64,000 bases of DNA from Sinomicrobium soli (GCF_003285545.1 NZ_QLNV01000011.1:1-64000); one strand, 5' to 3'. Positions 42,263 through 51,867 are shown, counted from the stretch's first letter. Translations and numbers: made by a program. Notes: generated by a model from the sequence alone, not told the origin.

Positions 42263-43396
42263 ATGAGACTGCTATGCCTTTGCCTGCTGGGCCTGCTCCC
42301 GTTCCTGCACAATCACGCACAGGTCAGGGAAATATCTTTCGACTCCGAATATCTCGGGGAAACCCGGAACATCAGGGTGTATGTTCCCGAAGATTACGAT
42401 CCCGGTCAGTATTATCCCCTCATCCTGGTGCTGAATGCCGAATACCTCTTTGAGCTGGTGGTCGGGAATTCCAGGTTTTACACTGCAAACGGGCAGATGC
42501 CCCCCAGCATTGTGGTAGGTATAGATCAGCCGGACACACAGGCCGCCATTGACGGCAGCTATGACGCCGAGAGTGGTTTTCCCGCCGGAACGGGAGCCGA
42601 TTTCTTCGAATTCATAGGAATGGAGCTGCTGCCTTCCCTGGAAGATAAATACAGTCTGGCCAACTTTAAAATGATTACAGGGCATCGCTCTTCGGCCAAC
42701 TTTATAAACTACTTCATCTTTAAGGATCAGCCGCTTTTCGACGCTTATATTGCCATACAGCCCGACTTTGCACCCGGCATCAGGCAACACCTGGCCGCAA
42801 GACTTCCCGCGATCGGCACCACTACATTCTACTATCTCGCCGTCGGCGAAGAAGGCGACCGGGAACAGGTGTCCCGCATTCACAACCTCAACACTCCTGT
42901 TGAGGAGATACAGAACGACCGGCTTCATTATTACTTCGACAGCTTTGAAAATACCGACGGTTATGCCGCTGCATCCTGCGCTATTCCCCAGGCCCTGAAC
43001 CGCATATTCGCCATATACCGCCCCATTTCCCCTTATGAGTACAAAAACAATATCCTGGCTTCTCCTGACCCGGTATACGATTACCTCGAAAGAAAATACG
43101 AAAATGCCGAAGCACTCTTCGGTTTCAGCAAACCGGTAAGTCTCAACGACTTTATGGCCATCTACGCAGCCTGCCTGGAAAAAAATGACCTCAATTCACT
43201 GGAGAAACTGGGCAAACTCGCCAGGCAGGAGTTTCCGGATACCATGCTGGGGTATTTTCTCGAAGCCGAATACGCCGAGAAAACAGGAGATATCAAAAAA
43301 GCAACCCGCACCTACAAGAAGGCTTTCGGTATGAAGGAGATCGATTTCATCCACAAAGACCTTATCATGGAGCGGATAGAGGCGCTGAATAACTGA
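42263..43396 (+). CDS. Secreted esterase-like alpha/beta hydrolase with TPR-like tail
   Basis: A 377-residue protein with a signal peptide from the ATG at 42263 (MRLLCLCLLGLLPFLHNHAQ). The core resembles the esterase family of S-formylglutathione-hydrolase/IroE type (RNIRVYVPEDYDPGQYYPLILVLNAEYLF). The nucleophile elbow expected as Gly-x-Ser-x-Gly reads Gly-His-Arg-Ser-Ser (about residue 140), so the serine is displaced. The last ~90 residues form helical repeats (FMAIYAACLEKNDL, YFLEAEYAEKTGDIKKATRTYKKAF) like a TPR. It may be catalytically weak or inactive. It lies between the membrane protein and radA. An upstream frame from 42176 lacks a signal and is rejected. Confidence 0.8.
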   Translation: MRLLCLCLLGLLPFLHNHAQVREISFDSEYLGETRNIRVYVPEDYDPGQYYPLILVLNAEYLFELVVGNSRFYTANGQMPPSIVVGIDQPDTQAAIDGSYDAESGFPAGTGADFFEFIGMELLPSLEDKYSLANFKMITGHRSSANFINYFIFKDQPLFDAYIAIQPDFAPGIRQHLAARLPAIGTTTFYYLAVGEEGDREQVSRIHNLNTPVEEIQNDRLHYYFDSFENTDGYAAASCAIPQALNRIFAIYRPISPYEYKNNILASPDPVYDYLERKYENAEALFGFSKPVSLNDFMAIYAACLEKNDLNSLEKLGKLARQEFPDTMLGYFLEAEYAEKTGDIKKATRTYKKAFGMKEIDFIHKDLIMERIEALNN

Positions 43397-43468
43397 GCGG
43401 TTCCGGCACTATAATTCCGAAAATTATCCCTAATTTAGGCCGCTGAATTCCTTCCCAATACATATGAC

Positions 43469-44833
43469 ATGGCCAAAGTAAAAACCTCCTATTTCTGTCA
43501 GCACTGCGGGGCTCAGTACGCCAAATGGCAGGGACAGTGTACCTCGTGCAGGTCCTGGAACACCATTGTAGAAGAAGTGGTCCGGAAAGAAGAGAAAAGC
43601 CCCTGGGAGCAACAGGAGCAACAGGGGGGCAAAAAGGTATCGAGACCACTAAAGATCAAGGAAATATCACAATCCGAAGAGCACCGGATGCGTTCCGGGA
43701 ATACGGAACTGGACCGTGTACTGGGCGGAGGGATCGTTCCCGGATCGGTGGTGCTGCTGGGAGGTGAACCCGGTATCGGGAAAAGTACCCTGCTGTTGCA
43801 GATCGCTCTCCGCCTGCCGTATAAAACGCTTTATGTATCGGGAGAGGAAAGCCAGTCCCAGATCAGGATGAGGGCAGAACGCATTGCCCCCGACAGCGAA
43901 CACTGCTATATACTCACAGAAACCAAAACCCAGCATATCTTTAAGCAGGTACAAGGGATCGCTCCCGATATCCTGATCGTCGACTCCATACAGACCCTGC
44001 ATTCCGACTACATAGAATCTTCGGCGGGAAGTATTTCCCAGATCAGGGAATGTACCGCCGAGCTGATAAAGTTTGCCAAGGAGACCGGGACCCCGGTCAT
44101 GCTGATAGGGCATATTACCAAGGAAGGAAATATAGCAGGCCCGAAGATACTGGAGCACATGGTAGATACCGTATTGCAGTTCGAAGGCGACAGGAATTAT
44201 GTCTACCGCATCCTGAGGTCGCTCAAGAACCGTTTCGGATCAACGGCCGAACTCGGCATCTACGAAATGCAGGGCAACGGGCTCCGGGAGGTATCCAACC
44301 CTTCGGAGATCCTGATCTCTCAGAGTGACGAGACCCTCAGCGGCACCGCCATTGCCGCCACCCTCGAGGGGATGCGCCCGCTTATGATAGAGATACAGGC
44401 CCTGGTGAGTACTGCCGTTTACGGCACCCCCCAGCGCAGCACTACGGGATATAACGCAAAGCGTCTGAACATGCTGCTCGCCGTCCTGGAGAAAAGGGCG
44501 GGATTCCGCCTGGGTGCCAAAGATGTCTTTCTCAATATCACCGGGGGGATCTCGGTAGACGACCCGGCCATAGACCTGGCCGTAGTAGCTGCCATCCTGT
44601 CGAGCAACGAGGATATCGCCGTGGAAAAAAATATATGCTTTGCCGCAGAGATCGGGCTTGCCGGAGAAATAAGGCCGGTACAGCGCGTGGAACAACGTAT
44701 CCTGGAAGCGGAAAAACTCGGTTTTTCCACCATTTTCATATCCGGGCAGAACAAGATCGTCCCGGAAAACCGCAATATCCGGGTAGTCCTGGTATCCCGT
44801 ATAGAAGACGTTATTTCAGATCTTTTCGGGTAA
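43469..44833 (+). CDS. radA: DNA repair protein RadA
   Basis: RecA-like ATPase with branch-migration helicase activity in recombination repair. The 454 residues start with a C4 zinc finger (FCQHCGAQYAKWQGQCTSCRSWNT). Next come Walker A (GGEPGIGKSTLL, about residue 95), the RadA-specific KNRFG motif (LKNRFGSTAE), and the Lon-like C-terminal domain (TGGISVDDPAIDLAVVAAILSS). All key residues are intact. The start ATG at 43469 lies 72 bp after the esterase gene. Confidence 0.97.
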   Translation: MAKVKTSYFCQHCGAQYAKWQGQCTSCRSWNTIVEEVVRKEEKSPWEQQEQQGGKKVSRPLKIKEISQSEEHRMRSGNTELDRVLGGGIVPGSVVLLGGEPGIGKSTLLLQIALRLPYKTLYVSGEESQSQIRMRAERIAPDSEHCYILTETKTQHIFKQVQGIAPDILIVDSIQTLHSDYIESSAGSISQIRECTAELIKFAKETGTPVMLIGHITKEGNIAGPKILEHMVDTVLQFEGDRNYVYRILRSLKNRFGSTAELGIYEMQGNGLREVSNPSEILISQSDETLSGTAIAATLEGMRPLMIEIQALVSTAVYGTPQRSTTGYNAKRLNMLLAVLEKRAGFRLGAKDVFLNITGGISVDDPAIDLAVVAAILSSNEDIAVEKNICFAAEIGLAGEIRPVQRVEQRILEAEKLGFSTIFISGQNKIVPENRNIRVVLVSRIEDVISDLFG

Positions 44834-44856
44834 AAATACCGTGTGGCATCCTGTTA

Positions 44857-45513
44857 TCACACCAATGCCATCTCGGGGACATCTCCTGCCACCACCAGCC
44901 GTCCTTCCGTGGCCTGCCTGATGGCCTCTACAGATACCCCCGGGGCACGTTCCAGCAGCCTGAAGCCTTCCGCGGTAACTTCCAGCACCGCCATATTGGT
45001 CACAATCTTTTTTACACAGCCCACCCCGGTAAGCGGCAGGGTACAGGATTTCAGCAGCTTAGACTCCCCGGCCCTGTTGGTATGCATCATGGCCACAATA
45101 ATATTTTCCGCGGAAGCGACAAGGTCCATCGCCCCGCCCATGCCCTTGACCATTTTTCCGGGGATCTTCCAGTTGGCTATATCCCCGTTTTCAGCCACCT
45201 CCATAGCCCCCAGGATGGTGAGGTGCACGTGCTGCCCCCGTATCATCCCGAAACTGGTAGCCGAATCGAAGAAAGAGGCCCCCGGAAGCGTGGTTATCGT
45301 CTGCTTCCCGGCATTGATGATATCCGCATCCTCCACTCCTTCATACGGAAAAGGCCCCATTCCCAGTACGCCGTTCTCACTCTGAAACTCCACATCTATC
45401 CCTTCGGGGACATAATTGGCTACCAGCGTAGGTATCCCTATGCCCAGGTTTACGTAATATCCGTCTTTAAGTTCTCTGGCAATACGCCTCGCGATACCGT
45501 CTTTATCCAACAT
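44857..45513 (-). CDS. 3-oxoacid CoA-transferase subunit B
   Basis: Transfers CoA between succinyl-CoA and acetoacetate (SCOT type), linking ketone bodies or acetoacetate to the TCA pool. The 218 residues hold the catalytic Glu in FQSENGVLGMGPFP and the family motifs YYVNLGIGIPTLVANY and GLGGAMDL-like (GMGGAMDLVASAENIIVAM). Pairs with subunit A, 18 bp upstream on the same strand. Convergent with radA. Confidence 0.93.
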   Translation of the reverse strand: MLDKDGIARRIARELKDGYYVNLGIGIPTLVANYVPEGIDVEFQSENGVLGMGPFPYEGVEDADIINAGKQTITTLPGASFFDSATSFGMIRGQHVHLTILGAMEVAENGDIANWKIPGKMVKGMGGAMDLVASAENIIVAMMHTNRAGESKLLKSCTLPLTGVGCVKKIVTNMAVLEVTAEGFRLLERAPGVSVEAIRQATEGRLVVAGDVPEMALV

Positions 45514-45531
45514 AACAGCTATATTGAAAAA

Positions 45532-46236
45532 TTAAACCTCCCGTTTTCTTACGGTTCTCTGCTCGATCCGTTTTTCGTAGTTTTCCCCCTGAAAGATCCG
45601 TTGCACGAAAATCCCGGGAATATGAATGATGTCGGGGTCCAGTGTTCCCGCAGGCACAAGCTCTTCCACCTCGGCCACGGTAATCTGTGCCGCCCCGCAC
45701 ATGCACGGGTTAAAATTCCGGGCGGTGCCCCTGAAAACCAGGTTGCCCACCTCATCACCCCTCCAGGCTTTCACCACGGCAAAATCTGCCCTGAAGGCCT
45801 CTTCCAGCACATACATCTTTCCGTTGAATTCACGGGTTTCCTTGCCTTCGGCCACTTCGGTACCATACCCTGCAGGAGTGTAGAAAGCCGGAATACCGGC
45901 CTGGGCCGCCCTGCATTTTTCGGCCAGCGTACCCTGGGGAGTGAGCTCCACCTCGAGTTCTCCGCTGAGCATCTGGCGTTCAAATTCGTCGTTCTCGCCT
46001 ACATAGGAAGAGATCATTTTCCTGATCTGGTGTTTGTGCAGTAAAAGCCCCAGGCCGAAATCATCAACCCCGGCATTATTGGAGATACAGGTAATATCCT
46101 TAATCCCCAGCCGCACCAGCTCGGCAATACAGTTTTCGGGAATCCCGCACAGCCCGAACCCGCCCAGCATAAAAGTCATGCCATCGCGAACTCCCCGCAG
46201 GGCCTCGGAAACAGAAGCTACCCTTTTATTTATCAT
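45532..46236 (-). CDS. 3-oxoacid CoA-transferase subunit A
   Basis: Partner subunit of the CoA-transferase. From the ATG at 46236 the 234 residues start [19 protein letters not shown], with the Gly-rich loop [14 protein letters not shown] and the [16 protein letters not shown] segment. The [21 protein letters not shown] region is typical of the family. The longer frame (to 46275) begins with a Tyr/Phe-rich lead without homology. Probably bicistronic with subunit B. Confidence 0.93.
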   Translation of the reverse strand: MINKRVASVSEALRGVRDGMTFMLGGFGLCGIPENCIAELVRLGIKDITCISNNAGVDDFGLGLLLHKHQIRKMISSYVGENDEFERQMLSGELEVELTPQGTLAEKCRAAQAGIPAFYTPAGYGTEVAEGKETREFNGKMYVLEEAFRADFAVVKAWRGDEVGNLVFRGTARNFNPCMCGAAQITVAEVEELVPAGTLDPDIIHIPGIFVQRIFQGENYEKRIEQRTVRKREV

Positions 46237-46312
46237 TTCCGTATTTTTAGCAGAAAAATACAAATAATAAAACAATAAACACAGGTATAACGGAGTATTT
46301 TATCAGGATTTA

Positions 46313-48637
46313 CTAAAAGTCGATCTCATCGATATTCAGATCAACAGGTGCCTGGCTTTCCTCAAACCTGGAACAATCAATTTCGATAGTCATGTTCTCA
46401 GGCTCCCTGAAATCCTCTTCAGACACGCCGAGCTCTTCATCGGCATAACACTTTTTCATGTACAACCCCCATATGGGGAGCGCCATAGTGGCTCCCTGCC
46501 CGTAATTGAGCCCCGCAAAGTGTGTAGCGCGGTCTTCTCCTCCTACCCATACCCCGGTAACGAGGTTGGGCACCATACCCATAAACCACCCGTCGCTCTG
46601 GTTCTGTGTAGTTCCCGTTTTCCCGGCAATCGGGTTGGTAAACCCGTAAGGATACCCGGTAATGACCTCCTTATACAGTGTATTGTTTACCGCCCACTTG
46701 TGGCGCAGCCTCGCACCGGAACCGGATTCGGTAACCCCTTCCATCAGTTTAACGGTGGTATAGGCCACTTCCTCGCTCATCACATCCCTGGTCTCCGGGA
46801 CGGACTCGAAAAGCACCGTACCGTTCTTATCTTCGATACGGGTCACCATGACCGGTTTCACATATACCCCCTGGTTGGCAAAAGTACTGTAGGCCCCTAC
46901 CATTTCATACACCGTAAAATCGGGAGTCCCGAGCGCAATGGAAGGAACGGCGGGGATATCGGACTCGATCCCCAGGCTGCGCACCAGTTGTGTAACAGGT
47001 TCCGGCCCCACCTTATCGATCAGTGTAGCGGTAATGGTATTCACCGAATTGGCCAGCGCCTCCTTAAGGGTCAGCATCTTTCCGGTATATTTCCCGCTGG
47101 AGTTTTTAGGGCACCACGGATTTATATTGCCGTACTTGCCCGCCTCGATACAGTGCTGCACATCGGGCAGCTTTTCGCAGGGCGACATCCGCAACTGGTC
47201 GATCGCCGTGGCATACACAAAAGGCTTGAAGGTAGAGCCGGACTGCCTTGCCCCCTGTTTTACCTGGTCGTACTGGAAGTGCTTGTAATTGATCCCTCCT
47301 ACCCAGGCACGTACATGCCCGGTCTGGGGCTCCATAGACATCATTCCCGTACGAAGGAAAAACTTGTAATAGCGTATGGAATCCAGCGGGGTCATTACGG
47401 TATCCTTCTCCCCCTCCCAGGTAAACACGGTCATTTCTGTCTTTTTCTCAAACGAACCCAGGATTTCCTCATCCGATTTTCCCAGGTCGTATTTCATCTT
47501 GCGCCAGCGCTCCGACTGCCTCACGGCCCGTCTCATGGTAGCGTCGATCTCCTCCTGGCTCAACCCTATGAACGGTGCCGTTTTATTTCTATCCGGGGTG
47601 TTCTGGTGAAAGAATTCCGCCTGCAGTTTTTTCATGTGTTCGGAAACAGCCTCCTCGGCATACTGCTGCATTCGCGAATCTATGGTGGTATATACCTTGA
47701 GGCCGTCCAGGTAGATATTGTATTTCTCCCCGTCGGGTTTGCGGTTTTCGGGATCGTTGGCCCAATCTTTCATAAAATTCTGAAGATACATCCTGAAATA
47801 GGTAGCAAGTCCCTGTTTATGGGTCTCCGCGGAAAAGTTGAGCTTAATCGGCAGCGCACTCAGCGAATCTCTTTCCTGCCCGGTGATGTATTCGTTTTTC
47901 TCCATCTGCCTGAGCACCACGTTTCGCCTTTTCTGTGTCAGTTCAGGACGTCTTACAGGGTTAAAAAGGGAAGAGTTCTGGCACATTCCGGCCAGCATGG
48001 CCGACTCTTCTATTTTCAGTTCCTGCGGTTCTTTTCCGAAATAGGTTCGCGAAGCAGAACGTATCCCGTCGGCATTATATCCGAAATCATAAATATTGAA
48101 ATACATGGTGATGATCTCGTTTTTGGTATACTGGCGTTCCAGCCGTATCGCAATCACCCACTCCTTGAATTTCTGAAGTATCCTCGCCACGATATTATTG
48201 GCAACTTGCTCCGTAAACAGCTGTTTGGCCAGCTGTTGTGTAATGGTACTGGCCCCTCCTTTTCTACCCAGAAAGGCCACTGCCCTCAAGGTCCCGCGGG
48301 CATCGATACCGGAGTGTTTATAAAACCGTTCGTCTTCCGTGGCCACAAGCGCGTGTACCAGGTCGTCGGGGAGCCCGTCAAAAGACACGGGGGTCCTGTT
48401 ATCGTCGAGGTAATACTTCCCCAGTGTTTTCCCGTCTGCCGAGATGATCTCGGTGGCCAGGTTGGTCTGCGGATTTTCCAGTACCTCAAAGGTAGGCATG
48501 GTCCCGAAAGCCCCCCAGGAGGCCAGCAGGAACACCAGCACAACCAGGAGTATACCTCCGAAAAAAAGTCCCCAGAACCATTTTATATATTTACCAAAAC
48601 CTTGTGTTTCCTTTTTCTTAACAGGTTTATTTCTCAT
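46313..48637 (-). CDS. Penicillin-binding protein 1A, bifunctional
   Basis: Class A PBP. The 774 residues have a short cytoplasmic tail and a membrane anchor (about 18-45), then the GT51 domain with the catalytic Glu in ALVATEDERFYKHSGID and GASTITQQLAKQLF. The transpeptidase domain has Ser-Thr-Phe-Lys in RQSGSTFKPFVYATA, a Ser-x-Asn (SVN) in ALANSVNTIT, and Lys-Thr-Gly in AGKTGTTQNQSDGWFMG. An acidic C-terminus ends in Asp-Phe. First of two PBPs in the window with a different architecture from the 1C type at 6651. Precedes the CoA-transferase genes and follows gldH by 74 bp on the same strand. Confidence 0.94.
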   Translation of the reverse strand: MRNKPVKKKETQGFGKYIKWFWGLFFGGILLVVLVFLLASWGAFGTMPTFEVLENPQTNLATEIISADGKTLGKYYLDDNRTPVSFDGLPDDLVHALVATEDERFYKHSGIDARGTLRAVAFLGRKGGASTITQQLAKQLFTEQVANNIVARILQKFKEWVIAIRLERQYTKNEIITMYFNIYDFGYNADGIRSASRTYFGKEPQELKIEESAMLAGMCQNSSLFNPVRRPELTQKRRNVVLRQMEKNEYITGQERDSLSALPIKLNFSAETHKQGLATYFRMYLQNFMKDWANDPENRKPDGEKYNIYLDGLKVYTTIDSRMQQYAEEAVSEHMKKLQAEFFHQNTPDRNKTAPFIGLSQEEIDATMRRAVRQSERWRKMKYDLGKSDEEILGSFEKKTEMTVFTWEGEKDTVMTPLDSIRYYKFFLRTGMMSMEPQTGHVRAWVGGINYKHFQYDQVKQGARQSGSTFKPFVYATAIDQLRMSPCEKLPDVQHCIEAGKYGNINPWCPKNSSGKYTGKMLTLKEALANSVNTITATLIDKVGPEPVTQLVRSLGIESDIPAVPSIALGTPDFTVYEMVGAYSTFANQGVYVKPVMVTRIEDKNGTVLFESVPETRDVMSEEVAYTTVKLMEGVTESGSGARLRHKWAVNNTLYKEVITGYPYGFTNPIAGKTGTTQNQSDGWFMGMVPNLVTGVWVGGEDRATHFAGLNYGQGATMALPIWGLYMKKCYADEELGVSEEDFREPENMTIEIDCSRFEESQAPVDLNIDEIDF

Positions 48638-48711
48638 GATATTCCGAATATCAAAATTATCTAACTATCTTTTCCCGGTTCCCGGCGCATATACCGCACT
48701 GCCTGCCATGT

Positions 48712-49200
48712 CTATTCCGCTTTCTCTATCTGCAGGCCTACATCCGTAATCCCTTCGAGTTCTTCCAGTCCTTCTTCTTCCCCCACTTTTCTCATGGCCT
48801 GCTCTATACCGACAGCATAGGTGCCCGGTACCGGAAAAACTACCGATTCCTTATACCACAGCCTGTTCTCCTTCAGGTCGGTAAACCCCCGGCCCAGCCA
48901 GGTACCGTCCGGTGCTGCCATTTCGTATTCGAGAGTGTCCGCAATAACCCTGCCATCGGGAAAATCGAGATTTACGATAAGGTAAAGATTGCTGAAAGGA
49001 TAGCGTTCGTCATTTCTCAGGTTGATAAACATGTCATAAACCTGTGTCGTATCGGGTGCCTCGAAGGCAAACTCCACAGCTTTCCCTTTGGGCCAGGCAT
49101 CCTCCAGCGCCCTGTATTCGGAATACACGCCTGAGGCATGATCGCAGGACAGCATCAGCATACATCCCGCAACCGATAACGATCTGCATATATTCGTCAT
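48712..49200 (-). CDS. gldH: Gliding motility lipoprotein GldH
   Basis: Lipoprotein required for gliding in flavobacteria; the exact role is unknown, and it acts with the GldB-N/T9SS system. The 162 residues have a lipobox (LMLSC, Cys19), then the family sequence VYSEYRALEDAWPKGKAVEF and the core YDMFINLRNDERYPFSNLYLIV, and end WYKESVVFPVPGTYAVGIEQAMR. It sits between ricT (upstream) and PBP1A (downstream), the usual order in Flavobacteriia. A MITE-like element separates it from ricT. Confidence 0.9.
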   Translation of the reverse strand: MTNICRSLSVAGCMLMLSCDHASGVYSEYRALEDAWPKGKAVEFAFEAPDTTQVYDMFINLRNDERYPFSNLYLIVNLDFPDGRVIADTLEYEMAAPDGTWLGRGFTDLKENRLWYKESVVFPVPGTYAVGIEQAMRKVGEEEGLEELEGITDVGLQIEKAE

Positions 49201-49246
49201 TGCTTAGAAATTAATTGATACCAACTGCCGTACACCATCAGGCATA

Positions 49247-49407
49247 GAACTCGTCTTGAGTTATTATAATTTGCTGCAAAACCCTCTTTTGCACCCATAT
49301 TTTGTCTTTTTTTCTCCCCATAGCTATGGCTATGTGGCTCAAAAAAGCCTTCATCTGGGCACAAAATAGTGGCTTTTCGCCTAAATGAAACAACCCAAGA
49401 CGAGTTC
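49247..49407. mobile_element. 161-bp MITE-like element with 12-bp terminal inverted repeats
   Basis: GAACTCGTCTTG at 49247-49258 and its perfect reverse complement CAAGACGAGTTC at 49396-49407 bound the element. Weaker symmetry continues inward for another ~12 bp (GTT, TT, TTT match). A perfect palindrome CCATAGCTATGG lies at 49318-49329, almost exactly in the middle, and smaller hairpins (GCAAAA/TTTTGC at 49274-49291) fill the arms. The trinucleotide ATA occurs just outside both ends, a possible 3-bp target duplication. It fills the gldH-ricT gap and contains no ORF of its own. Confidence 0.6.
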
Positions 49408-49416
49408 ATATCCTTT

Positions 49417-50592
49417 TTATTCCTTTTTTCTCGCTGCTTTCCGGGGCGCCCGTTTTTTCCCGTTCTTTCCTCTTCCCTTGGCCCTGCGTTTTTTCCTGGG
49501 CTGATCGAAGCGGGTAAGGCTATCCTGTCCTACAACGTTTTCAAATGCTTTTTTAGTATCTTCTTCCACAATTTCCGAAGCGTATTCCTCCAGGCCGTCT
49601 ACCCTGACATCGTGCTTGTTCTTGTCGATAATATCGTGAACCTGCTCCAGGGTGAGCTTGTGCCAGTTGGCGCCGTTATCTTCATAGGCATACCACAGGA
49701 ACCCCTTGAATATATCTATTTTCTGGCATACCGCCCTTCCCCTGGCGGTGAACAGCTTCACGTCTGTTTTCGGAAATTCGTGCAGCGCATCGAGGTAGGC
49801 GTCGAGCTCGTAATTGAGGCAGCATTTGAGCTTTCCGCACTGTCCTGCGAGTTTCTGAGGATTAAGCGACAGTTGCTGGTACCGTGCCGAAGAAGTATTT
49901 ACAGAGCGAAAATCCGTAAGCCAGGTAGAGCAGCACAATTCCCTTCCGCACGATCCTATCCCCCCGAGACGGGAAGCCTCCTGCCTGAAGCCTATCTGCC
50001 GCATTTCTATACGCACGTTAAAAGCACGGGCCATGTCCTTGATCAGCTGCCTGAAATCCACCCGTTCTTCTGCCGTGTAATAGAAGGTGGCCTTGGAACC
50101 GTCGCCCTGAAATTCTATATCGGAGATCTTCATCTGGAGCCCGAGCGCTATGGCCAGTTCCCGCGATCTCTTTTTCACTTCTTCCTCCTTGTCCCTCACA
50201 CTCGTCCAGATATCGATATCGCGCTGTGTGGCCTTGCGGTATATTTTGGGAAGCGCCGGATCTTTCCAGTCTGTCTTTTTCCGTTTCATCTGCACCCTTA
50301 CCAGCTCCCCGGTAAGGGTAACGATCCCGACATCGTGACCGGAAGCCGCTTCGGTGGCGACGACATCCCCTATGGAAAGGGATATGTTCTGGGTATTCCT
50401 GAAAAACTCCTTACGGCTGTTCTTAAAACGCACTTCCACACAATCAAACGGCTCCTGCCCTGCCGGAAGCGACATATTGGAAAGCCAGTCAAAAACAGTC
50501 AGTTTATTACAGCCATCGGTACCGCATGTTCCGTTATTCTTACATCCCCGTGGCTGTCCTCCCTTTCCGGTAGAACAACTGCTACATCCCAT
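49417..50592 (-). CDS. ricT: RicT/PSP1 family regulatory protein
   Basis: A 391-residue protein with a Cys-rich N-terminus (MGCSSCSTGKGGQPRGCKN, many Cys within 35 residues) and the PSP1 core: CVEVRFKNSRKEFFRN, then GGIGSCGRELCCSTWL, and GQCGKLKCCLNYE with the Cys sets that bind an Fe-S cluster in Bacillus RicT (YaaT). RicT partners with RicA/F in B. subtilis RNA processing; the job in Bacteroidota is undefined. The C-terminal ~40 residues are basic (KKRRAKGRGKNGKKRAPRK). Precedes gldH in the same direction. Confidence 0.9.
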   Translation of the reverse strand: MGCSSCSTGKGGQPRGCKNNGTCGTDGCNKLTVFDWLSNMSLPAGQEPFDCVEVRFKNSRKEFFRNTQNISLSIGDVVATEAASGHDVGIVTLTGELVRVQMKRKKTDWKDPALPKIYRKATQRDIDIWTSVRDKEEEVKKRSRELAIALGLQMKISDIEFQGDGSKATFYYTAEERVDFRQLIKDMARAFNVRIEMRQIGFRQEASRLGGIGSCGRELCCSTWLTDFRSVNTSSARYQQLSLNPQKLAGQCGKLKCCLNYELDAYLDALHEFPKTDVKLFTARGRAVCQKIDIFKGFLWYAYEDNGANWHKLTLEQVHDIIDKNKHDVRVDGLEEYASEIVEEDTKKAFENVVGQDSLTRFDQPRKKRRAKGRGKNGKKRAPRKAARKKE

Positions 50593-50792
50593 AATTGCTT
50601 GTATATTGTAACTGTATGTCCGCTGCCATTCTCAGGCTAAAACACACAGAAAAGGGTTCATAATTAAATTTACAGGCGAGGCACACCTCACCTTACAAAG
50701 GGTAAAGATACGTTTTTTTACATTACCCTTTCTGCATCCCACAGCCATACCCCTTGCGCATAAAACGGGCGTCACCCGCCTCCGCGGAAACG

Positions 50793-51824
50793 CTACGGCT
50801 TGAACTTCAGCACTTCAGACCGCCCTTTCTTGAATATGTTATTGCTTTTGTACCTGCCCTTTCTCAATGCTTTTTGTTCTTCATAGGGCAGGGCCACGAT
50901 ATCCATACAGGCTTCGGAACAGCAGCCGTTCATCTTTTCGGCACACTCTTCACACTGTATGAACAGCAAATGGCACCCCTCGTTGGCACAGTTTACATGA
51001 GTATCGCACGGCTTGCCGCATTGATGGCAATGGGCTATGACATCCTCCGAGATACGTTCTGCCCTGCGTTCATCGAAGACAAAATTCTTCCCGATAAACT
51101 TGTTGTCCAGGTTCTTTGCCTCCACCTGCCGGGTGTATTCGATGATCCCGCCTTCCAGCTGGTACACCTCCTTAAATCCCTTGTGCCTGAAATAGGCACT
51201 GGCCTTTTCACAACGGATGCCCCCGGTACAGTACATCACCAGTTTCTTATCTTCCTTATGTGCTTTCAGGTCGTCTTCGATAATCGGCAAAGAATCCCTG
51301 AACGTATCCACATCAGGGGTTATGGCATTTCTGAAATGACCTATTTCACTCTCGTAATGATTTCGCATATCCACGAGAATGGTATCGGGGTCGTCGAGGA
51401 GTTCGTTAAATTTTTCCGCATTGACATGTACGCCCTTGTCGGTAACGTCGAACGTATCGTCGTCCAGGCCGTCGGCCACGATTTTATGCCTCACCTTTAC
51501 CTTGAGTTTCAGAAAAGACTTGTTGTCCTGCTCAATGGCAATATTCAGCCTTACGTTCTCCAGAAAGCTTATGCTGTCCAGGTGTTCCTTAAAGGCCTTG
51601 AAATTCCCGGCAGGTACCGACAGCTGTGCGTTGATCCCCTCACGGGCGATATAAATACGCCCCAGGACATCCATCTCATTCCAGGACAGGAACATATGGT
51701 TCCGGAACAGTTGCGGGTTCTTGATGTGGTGGTACTTGTAAAAAGAGAGCGTCAGGCGGTCCTGGCCTGCCTTTTCTATCAGTGCTGCCCTCTCTTTAGC
51801 GCTTAAGGTATTGTACAGTTGCAT
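50793..51824 (-). CDS. trhO: tRNA uridine(34) hydroxylase (rhodanese-related)
   Basis: Makes 5-hydroxyuridine at tRNA position 34 in an O2-dependent reaction. The 343 residues have an N-terminal ferredoxin-like domain (TLSFYKYHHIKNPQLFRN), a rhodanese domain with Cys199 in MYCTGGIRCEKASAYFRHKGF (Cys205 follows) and a Cys-rich C-terminal part (CHQCGKPCDTHVNCANEGCH, CEECAEK) that should bind zinc. Length and domains match YceA/TrhO. Its promoter box is at 51868-51875. Divergent from recA. Confidence 0.93.
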   Translation of the reverse strand: MQLYNTLSAKERAALIEKAGQDRLTLSFYKYHHIKNPQLFRNHMFLSWNEMDVLGRIYIAREGINAQLSVPAGNFKAFKEHLDSISFLENVRLNIAIEQDNKSFLKLKVKVRHKIVADGLDDDTFDVTDKGVHVNAEKFNELLDDPDTILVDMRNHYESEIGHFRNAITPDVDTFRDSLPIIEDDLKAHKEDKKLVMYCTGGIRCEKASAYFRHKGFKEVYQLEGGIIEYTRQVEAKNLDNKFIGKNFVFDERRAERISEDVIAHCHQCGKPCDTHVNCANEGCHLLFIQCEECAEKMNGCCSEACMDIVALPYEEQKALRKGRYKSNNIFKKGRSEVLKFKP

Positions 51825-51867
51825 GCTATACGAATATTAAAAGTTAAAGAATCAGGATATTTTTTTG

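Noticed and set aside
44635-46044. 469-codon frame spanning the end of radA and the CoA-transferase genes
   Set aside because: It crosses well-supported genes on both strands and its translation is composition-biased.
46520-48664. 714-codon open frame opposite PBP1A
   Set aside because: Antisense shadow of a high-GC third-position gene; low-complexity His/Pro/Arg-rich translation without homology, while the minus strand has a complete PBP1A with all motifs.
49197-49409. 70-codon frame inside the gldH-ricT spacer as a gene
   Set aside because: It exactly spans the palindromic element, so the open frame is better explained by the element; a transposase fragment cannot be excluded but no motif is seen.
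49369-50640. 423-codon open frame opposite ricT
   Set aside because: Shadow of ricT; no recognisable sequence, and ricT shows its full set of Cys motifs.
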